Assembly (NCBI RefSeq): GCF_018812025.1
Contig: NC_063053.1
Location: 13,930,623 to 13,994,622 of the forward strand
Direction of reading: 5' to 3'
DNA: 64,000 nt
From: Megalobrama amblycephala
Lineage: Eukaryota > Chordata > Actinopteri > Cypriniformes > Xenocyprididae
Below the pieces are notes generated by a model, which was given only the letters and a program-made list of their open reading frames with translations, had not been told where the DNA came from and ran no database searches. Below, in pieces: positions 45,946 through 58,512 of this stretch; position 1 is the first letter of the stretch, and every line of letters starts with the position of its first letter. The position numbers and the translations under genes were made by a program.

Positions 45946-47260
45946 GTAAATGTCTCAAGGACAAACAAGTTAACATTGTTCAGTAAAATATTTTGGAACA
46001 TTTTCATTGTGCCTCTGAAGTTCTTTGTATGTGAGACTATGAATTTCTACTGTTCTTGAATTAAATGTGTCATGAATTAATCATTTCCACAGAAGATTTT
46101 TTTTTAGGTCCATACTAAAAAAAAACAAAAAAAAAACATAATCAATGGGCATGCAGTTAAAAAAAACTGTTCATTTAGCTCTGGTTCATTTTGAACTTTT
46201 TTCTCGGACATATTTGAGCAGGCTTCTGTGCAGTCTGTTCTGTGTGGGAATAACTTCAAAAGTACAACGCCACGTACACGAGCAGCTTAGAGGGAACATT
46301 GATTGATGCTAAATTCATTACCCTGAAAAAGTTTTATTCAGTATGTGTACATGCACACCACTTTTTAACCAAGTAATTTTGGTAATTTTTTTTCTCTACC
46401 TGGCCCTCAACCTGAAATGAGTTTGATAACTCTAGTCTGGATGACATGCACTATATATGATTATGACACAATATATGTATATTATTGAGAAGTGTCACGA
46501 TGTATCAAAATACTGATTGTAGCACAGCCTGCTGGCAGCTTGCTGATTAGTTGCCTACAGTGGCTCAGTATGGAGGTCACCAAGCATGAGAGCAGGAGAC
46601 CGCAGCCGTTTTTATGCTGTTCTCATGCCAAGACATTTTTCATGTGTGTGTTGGTTCAGGCCCTCTGGCTTTTTTACAGCACCTCAGAGGAATTGAGCAT
46701 GAGCGCCGCCTCCTTGGAATTTTTTTTTTTTTTTTTAACACGATTTCTCTCTCCGTTCCTTGCTTGTGTTGTCGCTTTGAGTTCAGGTCCAAGAGGGAAG
46801 CGCCACTGTGTTTTGCCTTGCGTGTCTTGATGTAGTTAGTGAGGTTTTGTGTTTTTTAACCTGCTGACCTCACTGTGACCCTGCTGTGTCTATGGTGACC
46901 GCTCCAGCTGTAAGAGGTTGTGGCAGCACAGGGCTTTGTGGCTGCATTCCAGCGCTGACAAGTCTGCACGCGTAGAGACACCATTACAAGAGCCATGCCC
47001 CTGCTGAACATTATGGGATGGTAACTTGGAGACCAATTTCATGCTGCTTGAGTATTTAAATGGGCTAAATCTTAGGTTTTTGGGGGGGTGTTTTTCTGTT
47101 AGAAGAACGTATTTTTCCTTTTTTTTTTTTTTTTTTTGCTATCCCATTTTAAAGCAAACCAGAAAAGATAAATGTAACCTTTTTTTGTTTTTTTTGTTTT
47201 TTTAAATCAACTTGAAAACACAGCATCAGAATACGGTTGTCATTCCTGTATTTGAGTCCT
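45946..47260 (+). other. Non-coding, no element recognised
   Basis: 46492-46835 has overlapping + strand ORFs in a GC-richer patch without recognisable domains, interrupted by a T run. Several poly-A and poly-T runs elsewhere. Confidence 0.35.
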
Positions 47261-47436
47261 TAATACAGTTACGTTCACACACAGTATGGTTATTTACTTA
47301 AGTGACAACCGCATTCTATAACCGAACTCACACCCGTAAATTTTCCGAACTCAAACCACATTCTGTGTAAACGGAACCGTATTGGACAACTAGTTGTCTG
47401 TCACGCCATACAGTGCAAGAAAGCCGCTCTTCTAAG

Positions 47437-48270
47437 TAGGGTTGGGTACCGTTCATATTTTAACCGGTACCGGTATCGGTACCTTAAATTCGATGCCGGT
47501 ACCCAGTGGTACCTTTTTTCGGGACTTTACTCTCTGTATAATAACATTTATTTCAGTGAAAAAATAAGTCCAAACCTCTCAATTTCATTTTTTTTTTTTT
47601 TATTTATTAATTTTACACACTACACAAAATGAACTGTTATGTGTGTACTGTAGTATGCAAGAGATCGCATTACAGCGGAGAATTCAAATGTCATGAAAGA
47701 GTGTTTTTCAACTGTGGTTCAGCGTTGTGTTCGGACACGTGCTGTGAGTGTTTCCTCAGCACAATAACACATAACTACTGTTTTTCATTTTCCCCACATT
47801 GCTGTCAGAGCTGGAGTTTGACTACAACACTTTGAAAATATGACTGTGATAATATTTTGTGTGTAACAACATGCAGAGCGCGCATGAGAGCGGTTTCCAC
47901 TCAGAGCGCTGCGATGAGATTAACAACGCTTGCAACGCGGATCATAGATCATATACGGACTGGAGTAAGCGTGTTTCAAGTTTTTATGGACATATTGCAA
48001 ATAGTGTTGTGTCAGTCTACATCTAGTTTTGTGAAATGTAACCGCACTTCAGAACGTTTAGCCATTGCCCTCTATGTTGTGTTTGAACAAGTTGCTGGGG
48101 TGACGTCGCACGGTCTCTCTCTCTTTCTCTTTCTCTAATGTACCTTTCAGGCCCAGATGCTTTCACAGGTACCGAAATTTGACACTGATTGATTTAATGT
48201 GAATCTGTACTACTGTACTCAGTAGTATTCGGTCAGTGTCCTCAAAAGTACTGAGTTCGGTAGGGGTTTC
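47437..48270. mobile_element. GGTACC-rich hAT-like insertion (right end uncertain)
   Basis: It begins TAGGGTTGGGTACCGTTCAT and has repeated CCGGTACCGGTATCGGTACC subterminal motifs. GGTACCGAAATTTGACACTG near 48170 could belong to its far arm. No target duplication identified. ORFs at 47629-48138 are unrecognised. Confidence 0.45.
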
Positions 48271-48781
48271 GTCTGTGGTTTCACTTTTGGTAACTCACAG
48301 TGACGAAGATTTGAGCTGTGCGTCATCTTAAGGTGTTAGATCCAGTCACTGTTCTCCACGAGCGGCTCCCATCAGTTTTGTGTTTCTATGTGCAATTCAA
48401 ATGCTGTGTCATGCGCGAGACGCTGTAAAGGATGTGAGACGCGAATGCAACAGTTAAAACTCTGGATAGCACGTGTTAGACTGAATCTGCTGTCGGTTAA
48501 TGAAGTTTTGATGATGACCTCGATTGTACTCTTATCATGTCAAAAGTGATAAGGCTTTGGTCACTGTTGTTGTGGTTACTGGTAGGGCTTAACGATTTTG
48601 GAAAATAATCTAATTGCGATTTATTTTTACCAATATTGCGATTCTTGATATTTTTTTTTCTTATTGATAAAACTTTAATTATTTAATTACATATGCAATT
48701 ATAAGCAATTTTTAAAATAATTACACATGAAAAAATGTAATTAAAACTGCATGTTTAAAATTTTAAATATACTAATATAAG

Positions 48782-49005
48782 ACAGGGCTTAGATTAAGCC
48801 AGGATTAGGCCATAGTTTAATTAGGACATCTAAGTAGCTTTTATAAACGTGCCTTAGAAAAAAAAAACATTACTGGTGTGCATCTTGAGACAAAACAATG
48901 GCACTGATATATTTTAAGACATGTCGGTGCAAGTTGCTTTCAATTAAGACAGCTCTTACATTTATTTTAGTCTGGGACTAGGTTTAAGCCTTGTCTGTGA
49001 AACCG
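48782..49005. mobile_element. MITE, CCTGGTTTCACAGAC family, left tip lost
   Basis: GACAGGGCTTAGATTAAGCC to GCCTTGTCTGTGAAACCGG, the uninterrupted form of the element at 867-1677. It contains ACTGATATATTTTAAGACAT, the site where the other copy carries its fold-back. Confidence 0.75.
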
Positions 49006-49687
49006 GGGGGGAAACTAGTAAATAATAATGAGGGGGAAAAAAACATATTACAAGCAAAAAACAAAGTGTTTTCAGTATCTGAAGATTTTCCTTTCAAGAG
49101 CCGTTTGTGATTTCTCTCTTTCTAAGCTTTACTGTTGATTATTATAATGACATCATAGAGAGCGGGAGATCTAATAAGCTGCATTTACATTAATGCACAG
49201 ATCTCTTTTGAAATAGATGTAGTTTGTCCTGTCTATTTGATCCCTTAAGATGACTGTGTTTACATTAATTTCACATCATAAAAGCATTTTGAGATTCAAG
49301 TACATTTAACCACTTAAACGGAATTGCGCACAGCCGCACGCGCGAGCACGTCAGCATTTGAATTTGACATAACGACATAACTGAGGCAGTATTCTTAGAT
49401 TATTTGTAAGGAAAATATCAGCGGGCGAGACAACACACTGCAAGCGTAAGCAAAGCATGCGTTTCTCACAGCGCATCCTGTGCAACAAAGGCCACGAATG
49501 CCCTTGTAATTCGCTTCTTCAACCTTTACGAACTTTATTAAAGATTATTTTATAAGTGGTGTGTGTGCAGTTGGAAGCAAGCAGAATAAGTTTCTACAGC
49601 GCCATCGCACATCTGTGGTTTAAAAACTAAGCTCAGAATGGATCCAGAATCGTTTAGAGAGAGAATCTTTCTCCCATCTCTATTGTA

Positions 49688-51233
49688 CAGGGAGTGCAGA
49701 ATTATTAGGCAAGTTGATTTTCTGATCATATTTTTTTCCCAAGCACATTTTACCAATTCCAATCCACATCAATCTTAATAACTACTATTAATATTGTTTT
49801 TAATCATTTATAAGTGATATATAATTGTTCATGAAGGCTGGAAATGAAAAATGCCTTATATTCAGGTGTGCAGAATTATTAGGCAAGTTTTCTTTTACAG
49901 GCAAAATGAGCCAAAAAAGAGATTTAACTCAGACTGAAAAGTCAAAAATTATTAAATACTCATGAGAAGGACGCAATACTAATGCAATACTAGAAATTGC
50001 AAAGTTAAAGCATGACCAAGGGACAGCAAAATGCTCATTGGGTCAGCGGGGTCAGACAAAAACAGGTGGAAAAGAAAAGACACATGTTAACTGCAAAATA
50101 ATTAAGAATTAAGGTGAAGAATTAAGTGTGAAACCATCAGGAACCCTTTAGTCTCCAGCGCCACCATTTTCCAGAGCTGCAACCTACCTGGAGTCTCCAG
50201 AAGTGCAAGGTGTTAGGATCTCAGAGACTTAGGTTAGCTAAAGAATCCTAAAAAATGACCTGCACTTGATAAGAATCACAAGCTGAAGTGTTATAAAATA
50301 CATGAAGACTGGGTTTTAATAGGGCTTATAGACAGACAGCTTGAGAATGACTCCTGATGGACCAGCACCACATCCTCTTGTACCACTGTTTGAAGAATTT
50401 ATCCAGAATCTGGCAGTAAGGTGTTTGAGTTCACTTTTAGTCCATCTCTTATCCTGAAATGTCTGTCTTGCAGAGATGGACTAAAAATGATCTTCCAAAA
50501 CTTACTGCCAGATTCTGGAAGATAAATTCTTCAAACAGTGGTACAAGAGGATGTGGTGCTGGTCCTTCAGGAGTCACTCTCAAGCTGTCTGTTTATGAGG
50601 CCTATAAAAACCCAGTCTTCATGTATTTTATACACTTCAGCTTGTGATTCTTATCAAGTGCGGGTCATTTTTTAGGATTCTTTAGCTAACCTAAGTCTCT
50701 GAGATCCTAACACCTTGCACTTCTGGAGACTCCAGGTAGGTTGCAGCTCTGGAAAATGGTGGCGCTGGAGACTAAATGGTTCCTGATGGTTTCACACTTA
50801 ATTCTTCACCTTAATTCTTAATTATTTTGCTGTTAACGTGTCTTTTCTTTTCCACCTGTTGTTGTCTGACCCCGCTGACCCAATGAGCATTTTGCTGTCC
50901 CTTGGTCATGCTTTAACTTTGCAATTTCTAGTATTGCATTAGTATTGCGTCCTTCTCATGAGTATTTAATAATTTTTGACTTTTCAGTCTGAGTTAAATC
51001 TCTTTTTTGGCTCATTTTGCCTGTAAAAGAAAACTTGCCTAATAATTCTGCACACCTGAATATAAGGCATTTTTCATTTCCAGCCTTCATGAACAATTAT
51101 ATATCACTTATAAATGATTAAAAACAATATTAATAGTAGTTATTAAGATTGATGTGGATTGGAATTGGTAAAATGTGTTTGGGAAAAAAATATGATCAGA
51201 AAATCAACTTGCCTAATAATTCTGCACTCCCTG
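49688..51233. mobile_element. 1546-bp fold-back element from an inverted duplication of a mariner-type transposon
   Basis: Flanked by TA (49686-49687, 51234-51235). Ends CAGGGAGTGCAGAATTATTA and its exact complement; the arms stay near-identical for about 770 bases to a centre near 50450-50480. Each arm reads a decayed transposase start (MSQKRDLTQTEKSKIIKYS, stop, …NAILEIAKLKHDQ) and a later THKLK and MTPDGP piece, typical of the fish Tc1/mariner group named ISRm11 in repeat libraries (from memory). Stops and lost catalytic residues make it non-autonomous. Confidence 0.85.
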
Positions 51234-51597
51234 TATAGTATGACCAACACAATATTAGATAGATTAAACCTAAACTGTGGCCAGGCATATGGGTATCGTG
51301 CCAAGTTGATGCTTCCTCTGCAGACTGCTTTACTCTCGCGTGTCACGTGACGAGCGTGTAATCGCAGCCTTTGTGGTTAAAAAAAATTGCGTTTTGTCAT
51401 TTCGCAATATTATCGCAAATGCGATTAATCGTTCAACTCTAGTTACTGGTTAGAAAATACAGGCTTGACTCCCATTGCACATTCATACAGACAGTATTCA
51501 AGACTAAGTTGCTGTGTGAACAGGACATTTCAAGACTCACACCTGTAAGTAAATGCGGTTGTCAGTCCCAAAAACTGACCGTGTGAACGTGGCCTTA

Positions 51598-52271
51598 GAA
51601 TGTCACCTGGAGTTCATAGATTCTCTGGTTTTCTCAACAGACATGTGGAAAACTGCTGTATAGGCAAAACATTCATCTCAACCCAATACAAATATAAGGA
51701 TTTTAACCTCTAGCATCCAGACCCTGACCTCTTCATTACCATGACAACAGCTTTGTCACCATGACCACGGTTCTGTACATTCTCCATTACACTTCCTGGA
51801 GTCTGTTTATATGAGGGAAAGAGGTGTAGCTGTCTCAAACACAGAGCAGATTACAGCAGGCTCGCAGCACTGCCATCGATAGAGTGACGGGGATGGATTG
51901 CTTCACAAGACTAGACTTGCCCTCATAGAGTGAATGTTTTCTTTTATTGCTGTTACATTTTCCCTCTTTCTGTCCCTCAATCTCTCTTTAGCTCTTTCAC
52001 GCTTTCTTCTTCATTCATGTTATTGTATTGTACTTCATTTCCAGCCATCCAACTGCCAGTGTTCTCATATCATTCTCCGGTCCTGCCCATTCATTGGTAT
52101 TCTGACCCCAACCAATCCTTTTTTTCCCCCTGAATATCTTGGAAGATACAGGATCGCTGTGAAAAGAACCTGATCCTAAGTCTCCTAATGTCTTGCTAAT
52201 AGCTATAGACTTTGCTCACTGAATGAGCCCTGACTCTGGACAATCTGCCAAGAAAAGCATTGCCTGTGGCT

Positions 52272-52306
<35 letters not shown>

Positions 52307-53196
52307 GGGCTAAATCTCAGTCTCTCTTATCATTCCCTCATTTTGTTCTTTCTTACCTTAAGTCTCGGTACTATCCCCCAACTCTTCCCAGACTGCTTCA
52401 CACCACTGTGTTCATGTCACTTTCATCCATCCCTCTCCCTGTCGCTCTGTGCCCTAATCTTTCTCTTTAGCTCATACATATTTTCTCTCGTCTGGCTTTT
52501 TGCAGCTTTTTTGCGATGCTTTCCTGGTCTCCATGCCCCTGTTCTCCAGTAAAGTGCACTTCAGTCCTGAGAAGGCTTCTATACCTTGCCTGCCGTCCAC
52601 TGGGCTTAAGTGGGGTTTAACGCTCTGACCTGACTCATGATCAGGCCCTTTAGCGAGTAGGCGGGCAGATCCTGCATCATGGCAAAAAAAATCCTGCTCA
52701 TTAATGAATCACGATGAAATGTAGAGGGATATAGTGGGGTGGAAATAAGACACAGAATAATAAAATGGATGGGAGTACTTTAATAAAGTTCGAGACATTC
52801 AGATCCCTGCAGCTAATGATTAAGTGATTTCCATGTTGAATTTATCTATTCTATTTAGTTTTCATTAGTTTACCTTGATGTAGTCAATTGAATAAAAATG
52901 AGAAATTTGGTAACTTGGCAACTAGCCCAAATAAGTTTAAGTATTTTTAATATTTTATTTTATTTTATTTAATTTCAGTTAATGTTTTAATTCAAGCTAC
53001 AAAAATGTTTTTGTTTTTAATGGTTTTAGCTTTAGTTAACTGTAATAACCCTGTTTCCCACCTCTCTGTTTCTTTTCTCAAGGCCCTAATCACACTCTGA
53101 CCTCCTCTCACATTAGCCCTGCCGCCTACTTTAAACCAAGATTCTGTTCCGGCATTAAAAAAGCCTAATAATTCATGGTTCATAGCATCTAATCAG
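51598..53196 (+). other. Non-coding, pyrimidine-rich stretch
   Basis: 51930-52560 is C/T-rich with overlapping hydrophobic ORFs and a T run at 52274. No recognisable domain or splice structure. No transposon ends seen. Confidence 0.35.
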
Positions 53197-53754
53197 TTAA
53201 TTATTAAATTCAAACCATCTGTAACATGCTCTGATCTCAGCCCATGCGCTGCAGAGTGTTGAGCAGCCCGGCATCTGCAGAGTCAAGAAGCTGAAATGAA
53301 AAGGATAGTCCATATGGTCGAGATTCAAAATGGCTCTGCTGGAGGCGTCGTGACGCTGGAGCTCGGTGCCCCACTGTTTCAGTGAGGCAGAGTTTTCCAG
53401 GTTCTGCCAATATGCCAAGGATTCACTGTCTCTGAGGCTGGCCGTGAACCAGCAGTAGGGTTTACTGTAGGAGATTATACAGGAGAAGGTTAAGATGGCG
53501 CACAATGTCAACACTCTTGCTTCAGCCATCTTAAAAGACCATTCCTGTGTCCTGTCCTCTATGTCCTTCCACACAAACCTCTCTGTCCCTGTCTCAAATG
53601 TCGCCCCCTGCCATGTGCCATGGCCTAATGCCGTGTAGATCCATGCCATAAGTGACCGCAATGTGGATGGTTATGAGCACCCTTTTGAATCTTAAATGAA
53701 CACTCTCATTGGCTGCCACCTCTGAAGATACACTAGTAGTAAAGTTGTTTTTGG

Positions 53755-54060
53755 TTTTGTGGTGTCCCATACTCAGAATTTGTGCTCTGCATTTCACATA
53801 TCCAAGTGCACACACACAGCAGTGAGTATTGAACACACACCCGGAGCAGTGGGCAGCCATTTTACTGAGGCGTAAAAATTTATTTTTACCCGGGGAGTTA
53901 TTGGGGGTTAGGTGCCTTGCTCACCAGTGGAATGCACTTATTATCATGTGGGTAATGAGAGTGGAAGAGAGCACTGTTACCCCACCTATATTTCCTGCCA
54001 GTACTGAGACTCGTGACCTTACATGTCTGACTCTCTAACCATTAGGCCACAACTGCCCCT
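53755..54060 (-). mobile_element. tRNA-derived SINE
   Basis: Reading the minus strand from 54060, GGGGCAGTTGTGGCCTAATG and GTTAGAGAGTC give an A-box-like TGGCCTAATGG. GAGTCTC remains of a B box, and the body has the conserved GAGCAAGGCACCTAACCCCC followed by CAGTGGGCAGCCATT in reverse. This is a common fish SINE arrangement (V-SINE/HE1-like; family uncertain). The tail near 53755 lies toward unique DNA. Confidence 0.75.
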
Positions 54061-54822
54061 ATTGGTGATGCGAATAGAGAATATTAGACAATGTAATTCA
54101 CTTATTATCATGCTTTACCAGTGGAGACAATGGGAGAATCAGTACCTCTATAGCCAAAGATGCAGAAAATGTCAGTAGCCAGAAGACAAAGACCGAAAAA
54201 GACAAACACGAATATTAGTAAAACGTTGGTACACATGGTGGAAAGATTTGATGACAGAGAAAATGCTGAGCAGTGTTTTTTGTTTGTTTTGTTTTTTTAA
54301 CTCCTTTCTAACTTTACAGAAATGGTACCGTCATTACTCACAATGCATACACATTTAATATTCACATTTCTTAGTTGCTGGTAGATAAACCTTAATACAA
54401 ATGTTTGTGCTAAACCTTAAAGGTTTTTTGAAACAGTGTCTCTAGTGTTAGAGAAAATAAGAACATATGCTTGTGTTAGGACATTTTAATATAACTGTTA
54501 AGCTCTTAGATGACATAACTTCATTCCTATTCTAATGTAGAGGTTTAAGACATATAAAGATGAATTTGCTTACAAAAGTTTATGCACTTTGTCCTGCATG
54601 ATTTTATTGTATTGATTTATGGCATGCATGCATACTCAAAGCAGCTGGTCTATGCAGATAAATATTTACCTTTATCTTCAAGTGTGTGTTAAGGCATAAA
54701 ATATATTTAATGTCTTAATGGCATCAGCTTCTCAAGCACCTATTTACTTGCAGATCAATGACTGAATGATGTGACATTTATTTTTCTCTGCTTGTATATG
54801 TAAATGTAATTGTCAAACTGTT
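54061..54822 (+). other. Non-coding, no element recognised
   Basis: AT-rich sequence with short homopolymers only. Confidence 0.4.
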
Positions 54823-54826
54823 TTAA

Positions 54827-55639
54827 AGCTACAATATGTAGATTTTCGCTGCTAGAGGTCGCCTATTCAAAACAAAGGCGTAGTTTGATGACGCAGAGTT
54901 TGAGTGCAGGAGATCTTTGGAGATGTTGTCTTTACCTCACAGCCAGTTGAAAAGAATCAGGATGGGACTCGGGCAGAATTGCTAATGAGAGATGAGCGCG
55001 ACACGCAGCTCGAGCAGCGTAACTTTTATTATGCCGCAGATGACTGCTTTCACTTCTTCCGGGCAAGCGTTTGAGGTAACACAGCGCAGTTTATCATATT
55101 AGATACATTTGACTGTGTTGAAAATGATGTTATAACGTTACTTGTGTAGATAAATGGCATGCAATTAATTTTTAAAACATATTGTATGAAAGAGAAAATG
55201 CTTCTTTAATTACTTAGCTACTTGACAAAATAGTGTTTTTCTCTGAGGCATGGTAAAAGCATGGTACTCTCGGAAAATCAAGAACGCTAGATTTAAATAA
55301 TATAACTAAACGTGTTGAGCTTATATAACAATAATTAGTTTTCTGTCTATGTAACCAAACAGTTGTTCCCTTGTGTAATAAAACATGTAATATATTAAAG
55401 TGTCTTTGGTGTTTTCATGGTTTCTACAAAATAAAACCGGAAACCGATGGTAACGCGGATATGACACCACTGATAGGCGACTCCCGGACACGTCCCGTAT
55501 CCTTGGTTAAAATCGCGATGATTTTTTTTCAATGGTTGGAAACATTTGGGATACTATAAGTACTCAACTGAACAAAATATATAACACTGGCATAGTGGTT
55601 TTTGGATATTTTACTGCAAAAATCGTACATATTGTTCCT
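54827..55639. mobile_element. TTAA-flanked MITE, ACAATATGTA family, copy A
   Basis: AGCTACAATATGTAGATTTT and the complement of its right end (AGGAACAATATGTACGATTT) are inverted; TTAA at 54823-54826 and 55640-55643. The body shares AACAAAGGCGTAGTTTGATG with copy B at 58513. 813 bp, non-coding. Confidence 0.82.
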
Positions 55640-57708
55640 TTAAGTGTGCATGTGTGTCAGTTTGTACCTGAAAATGCAGTCAATGCTAGTATTTATTTCT
55701 TACAGAACTCTTGAGATGAGTCGCAGGTTTCGGGAAGCATTTATGTAATGCTGATAGACTTCCTCTTTCTCTCTCTCTCTCTCTCTCTGCCTCTATGCTA
55801 TAATAAAAGCTGAAAGGGAGGAAACTTGGCAGGAGCTCACATTTGAGACTGTTTTTGTCTCCCTGAGGACATTTCCTACTCGCTTTACACAGCTGGAAAA
55901 GACATTGTCACTTATATTGCTGACTGCGTGTTAAAGATAAGGGCTTCAGAATGACCAAATTAAACAGAGGGGTTTATAGAGAGCGACTCTGCTTGAGTCT
56001 TATGGACAGCACTTCCGCTGCGTAGTAAATCTCGTCAAGGCTTCTGCTTTTTCATGAGTGCTCGGGGTGGTGGTCACCTATTGATTAAGAATATGTTTAC
56101 ACGAAGGTTGTGGCTTGATGCAGTCCAGAGAGTCACTGAATTCAAAATCCTTCTCACAATTATCTCATGGAGCAGGGTGCTTGTGCTTCAGAGAGATTGT
56201 ACTTGTGGTTTATGTTGGCCGACTTGTAATTTGCTTTTTATAAAGAGCGTCTGTTAACTAACTTTGGGCCATTTCCACTTTGTTAGTAAAAGCTCTATGA
56301 GTCTATTGAGAATTTTGACTTGATGTATTATAGACTCTGATTCTTTCAGTTTTCATTTTTTTCGTTTAATTGCTGTCAGTTCAGTAAACTGGGGTATTCA
56401 CCCAAAAATAACAATGCTGTCATCATTTATTCACCCATATTATTTTTAAACTCTTATGTCTTTTTTTCCATGAGACACAAAAGGAGAAATGTTTAATGTA
56501 CTAGTCATTCTTCTCCATTTAATGAAAGTGAATGGGGATCCAGGCTGTAGAGCCTGAAAGTGACAGAAAAGCATTAAAAAAGTGGTTGTGTTTTATATTC
56601 ATTTTCTTCTGTAGCCATATGATATATTTGTATGATGAACACCCGAATTTAAGTCCTTATTCATTTATAATCTCCCCCTCTGCTGCAGCTCATTTCCTGG
56701 CATGTTGCGACTTGTCTTATTGTGGAGTAGGTGAAAGGTTTAAAGTTATTGTGTCTCTCACACTCTCATTCTACATCCCTCGCTTCCCCTTCTGTCGTCC
56801 GTGCTCACATCACGTTTTTATTCCCCCCTGCTACTCTGACATGTCTATTCAGCTCACTTTTTCTTTTCCTGGCCCCCGCTTAGTCTCTCCCTCGTGGTCT
56901 TGCTCCCCTCTGTCTAAATCCAGCTGTTGTGTTAATAGTTTTCCTGCCGCCTGGAGAGCCAAGTAATGAGATTCCATTTGAAAACCAAGACCTTTCGGCT
57001 TGAAGAGACGTTCATGTTTTTTATTTATTTAAATGTTTGTTCCTTTACTTGAGTAAGGCAGCCTCTCAGCTGTGCTGCCTGCTATAACGGTTTTCTGTTT
57101 TTTTTACCTTTCAGCCATGTCCTTATGCCTCTACTTTGATGCTCCTAATGTCCTTTATCCAATTCAGCAACACTCTTGGTATTTCTCTCATTCACATGCC
57201 TTTATCTTGCTTTTGTTAAGCTCAGATGTGAGTCAAATGTTTAATTGCTAGAAATCTATATTGATTGTGACCTGAAATAAGTGTGTAGAAGAGATGAAAA
57301 GCTTCACTTACTCTTTCTTTTGCAGCTGAACATGTAAATTCTCTATATGGCTTAAATGATTTAACCTTTGACTTGACATGACTGTTCTTTTATTTCTTTG
57401 TGCTTACTAGTGCAGATGATGTGGACTTCCACCGAAGCCACGTTTAGACCTGATCTCTGCTGATCTGATCACTAACTGCTTGTGATCTGATCATTGCAAA
57501 CACATTAAAAGCTAGCCAGAAATGCATGTGTCCACTAGTGCTGGGTAATGATGCAGAGTTCCTGATTCATTGTAGTTCTGATTCACAAGCTCTTGGTTTG
57601 GTTTGATTCGATTCTGAGTCTTTTTGGGTACATTTTAAGTAGCATGCCATTTTGTTTGCATATGAAAGAAGTTCTTTCTGTCCTAATGCTGCATATTATG
57701 CAACATAC
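55640..57708 (+). other. Non-coding with a MITE fragment
   Basis: It includes a (CT)n tract near 55772 and a fragment at about 56392-56530 with ATTCACCCAAAAATAAC and GCTGTCATCATTTATTCACC, from the abundant family related to 1016-1593. The 144-codon ORF at 56532-56966 is pyrimidine-rich and unrecognised. Confidence 0.35.
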
Positions 57709-57951
57709 CCCTGGTTTTACAGACAAGGCTTAAGCTAGTCCTAGACTAAAATGCATGTTTGAGATGTTTTAACTGAAAGCAACTTATACTGACATATATT
57801 AAAATATGTCATTGCCATTGTTTTCTCTCAAGATGTATACCAGTACATGTTTTTTTTTTTCTAGTGTATGTTTATAAAAGATACTTAAATTTCCCAATTG
57901 AGCTAAGGCCTTATCCTGGCTTAGGCTAAGGCCTGTCTGTGAAACCGGGCC
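57709..57951. mobile_element. MITE, CCTGGTTTCACAGAC family, complete and inverted
   Basis: CCCTGGTTTTACAGACAAGG to GCCTGTCTGTGAAACCGGGC; opposite orientation to 867 and 48782. 243 bp. Confidence 0.8.
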
Positions 57952-58512
57952 TTTATTGATTCAGATTTTCTCATAAGTTTTCAAACTCACATTCACAACC
58001 TAGGCTTATTGGAAAGATGTGCCCCTACATTTTTTGCAAAACTCCAAAAACTTATCTATATATACAATTCACTCCAGTTTCCATCTGAAATTAACACTAG
58101 TGACAGTAAAACGGCAACGACTTTAATTCCTTTTCACGCATATTATGGTTACAGGAGCAGATTATAAGTTTAAAAAGACTTGTTTTTGCACTGTTCCTTT
58201 TTCACAAAACTTGACCTCAAAACCCTTTTACCTTAGTACATGTAAATGAATACATTTTAATGTTTGCATCACATAACCAGTTCAATGTTTGGCTTTTCTG
58301 AAGAGGTAAACTTGCTCGGTAGCTCATCTGGTACAGCATTGCACTTGCTCTGCAACGTAATATTTTGCAGAAATTTCGCCATAGGCACATATTAGCAATG
58401 AACCAGGGTTGCACATTCACAACAATTTAGGAATGGCAGCATAGGATCAGCATGAAGAGAAGCGCTGTACTCTTGAAAATAGGCACAGAGTAAAATATCA
58501 GTGTTATTATAA

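Larger units (their letters stand above)
48583..51441. mobile_element. hAT element with two nested insertions, exact 8-bp duplication
   Basis: It begins TAGGGCTTAACGATTTTG and ends AATCGTTCAACTCTA; flanks GTTACTGG on both sides (48575-48582, 51442-51449). The parallel copy at about 20005 reads GTTACTAGTAAGAG uninterrupted. Without the inner MITE and the 1546-bp fold-back it is about 1.1 kb and non-coding. Confidence 0.9.
47261..51597. mobile_element. Composite: MITE host blown up by nested insertions
   Basis: Left arm TACGTTCACACACAGTATGG and AAGTGACAACCGCATTCTAT, right arm CTGACCGTGTGAACGTGGCC ending 51597, as in the 0.5-kb copy at 19655-20170. This copy is 4.3 kb because at least two elements (about 47437-48270 and 48583-51441) sit inside it. 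Confidence 0.7.

Noticed and set aside
51240..51258. 19-base match to the 3' part of the Tc1 element (7540-7558), a possible Tc1 remnant
   Set aside because: Only 19 bases with no terminal repeat nearby; too short to call an element.
58313..58380. tRNA-like stretch (TAGCTCATCTGGTACAGC) suggesting a tRNA gene
   Set aside because: There is an A-box-like start but no B box and no foldable T arm or acceptor complement; at most a fragment of a tRNA-derived SINE.
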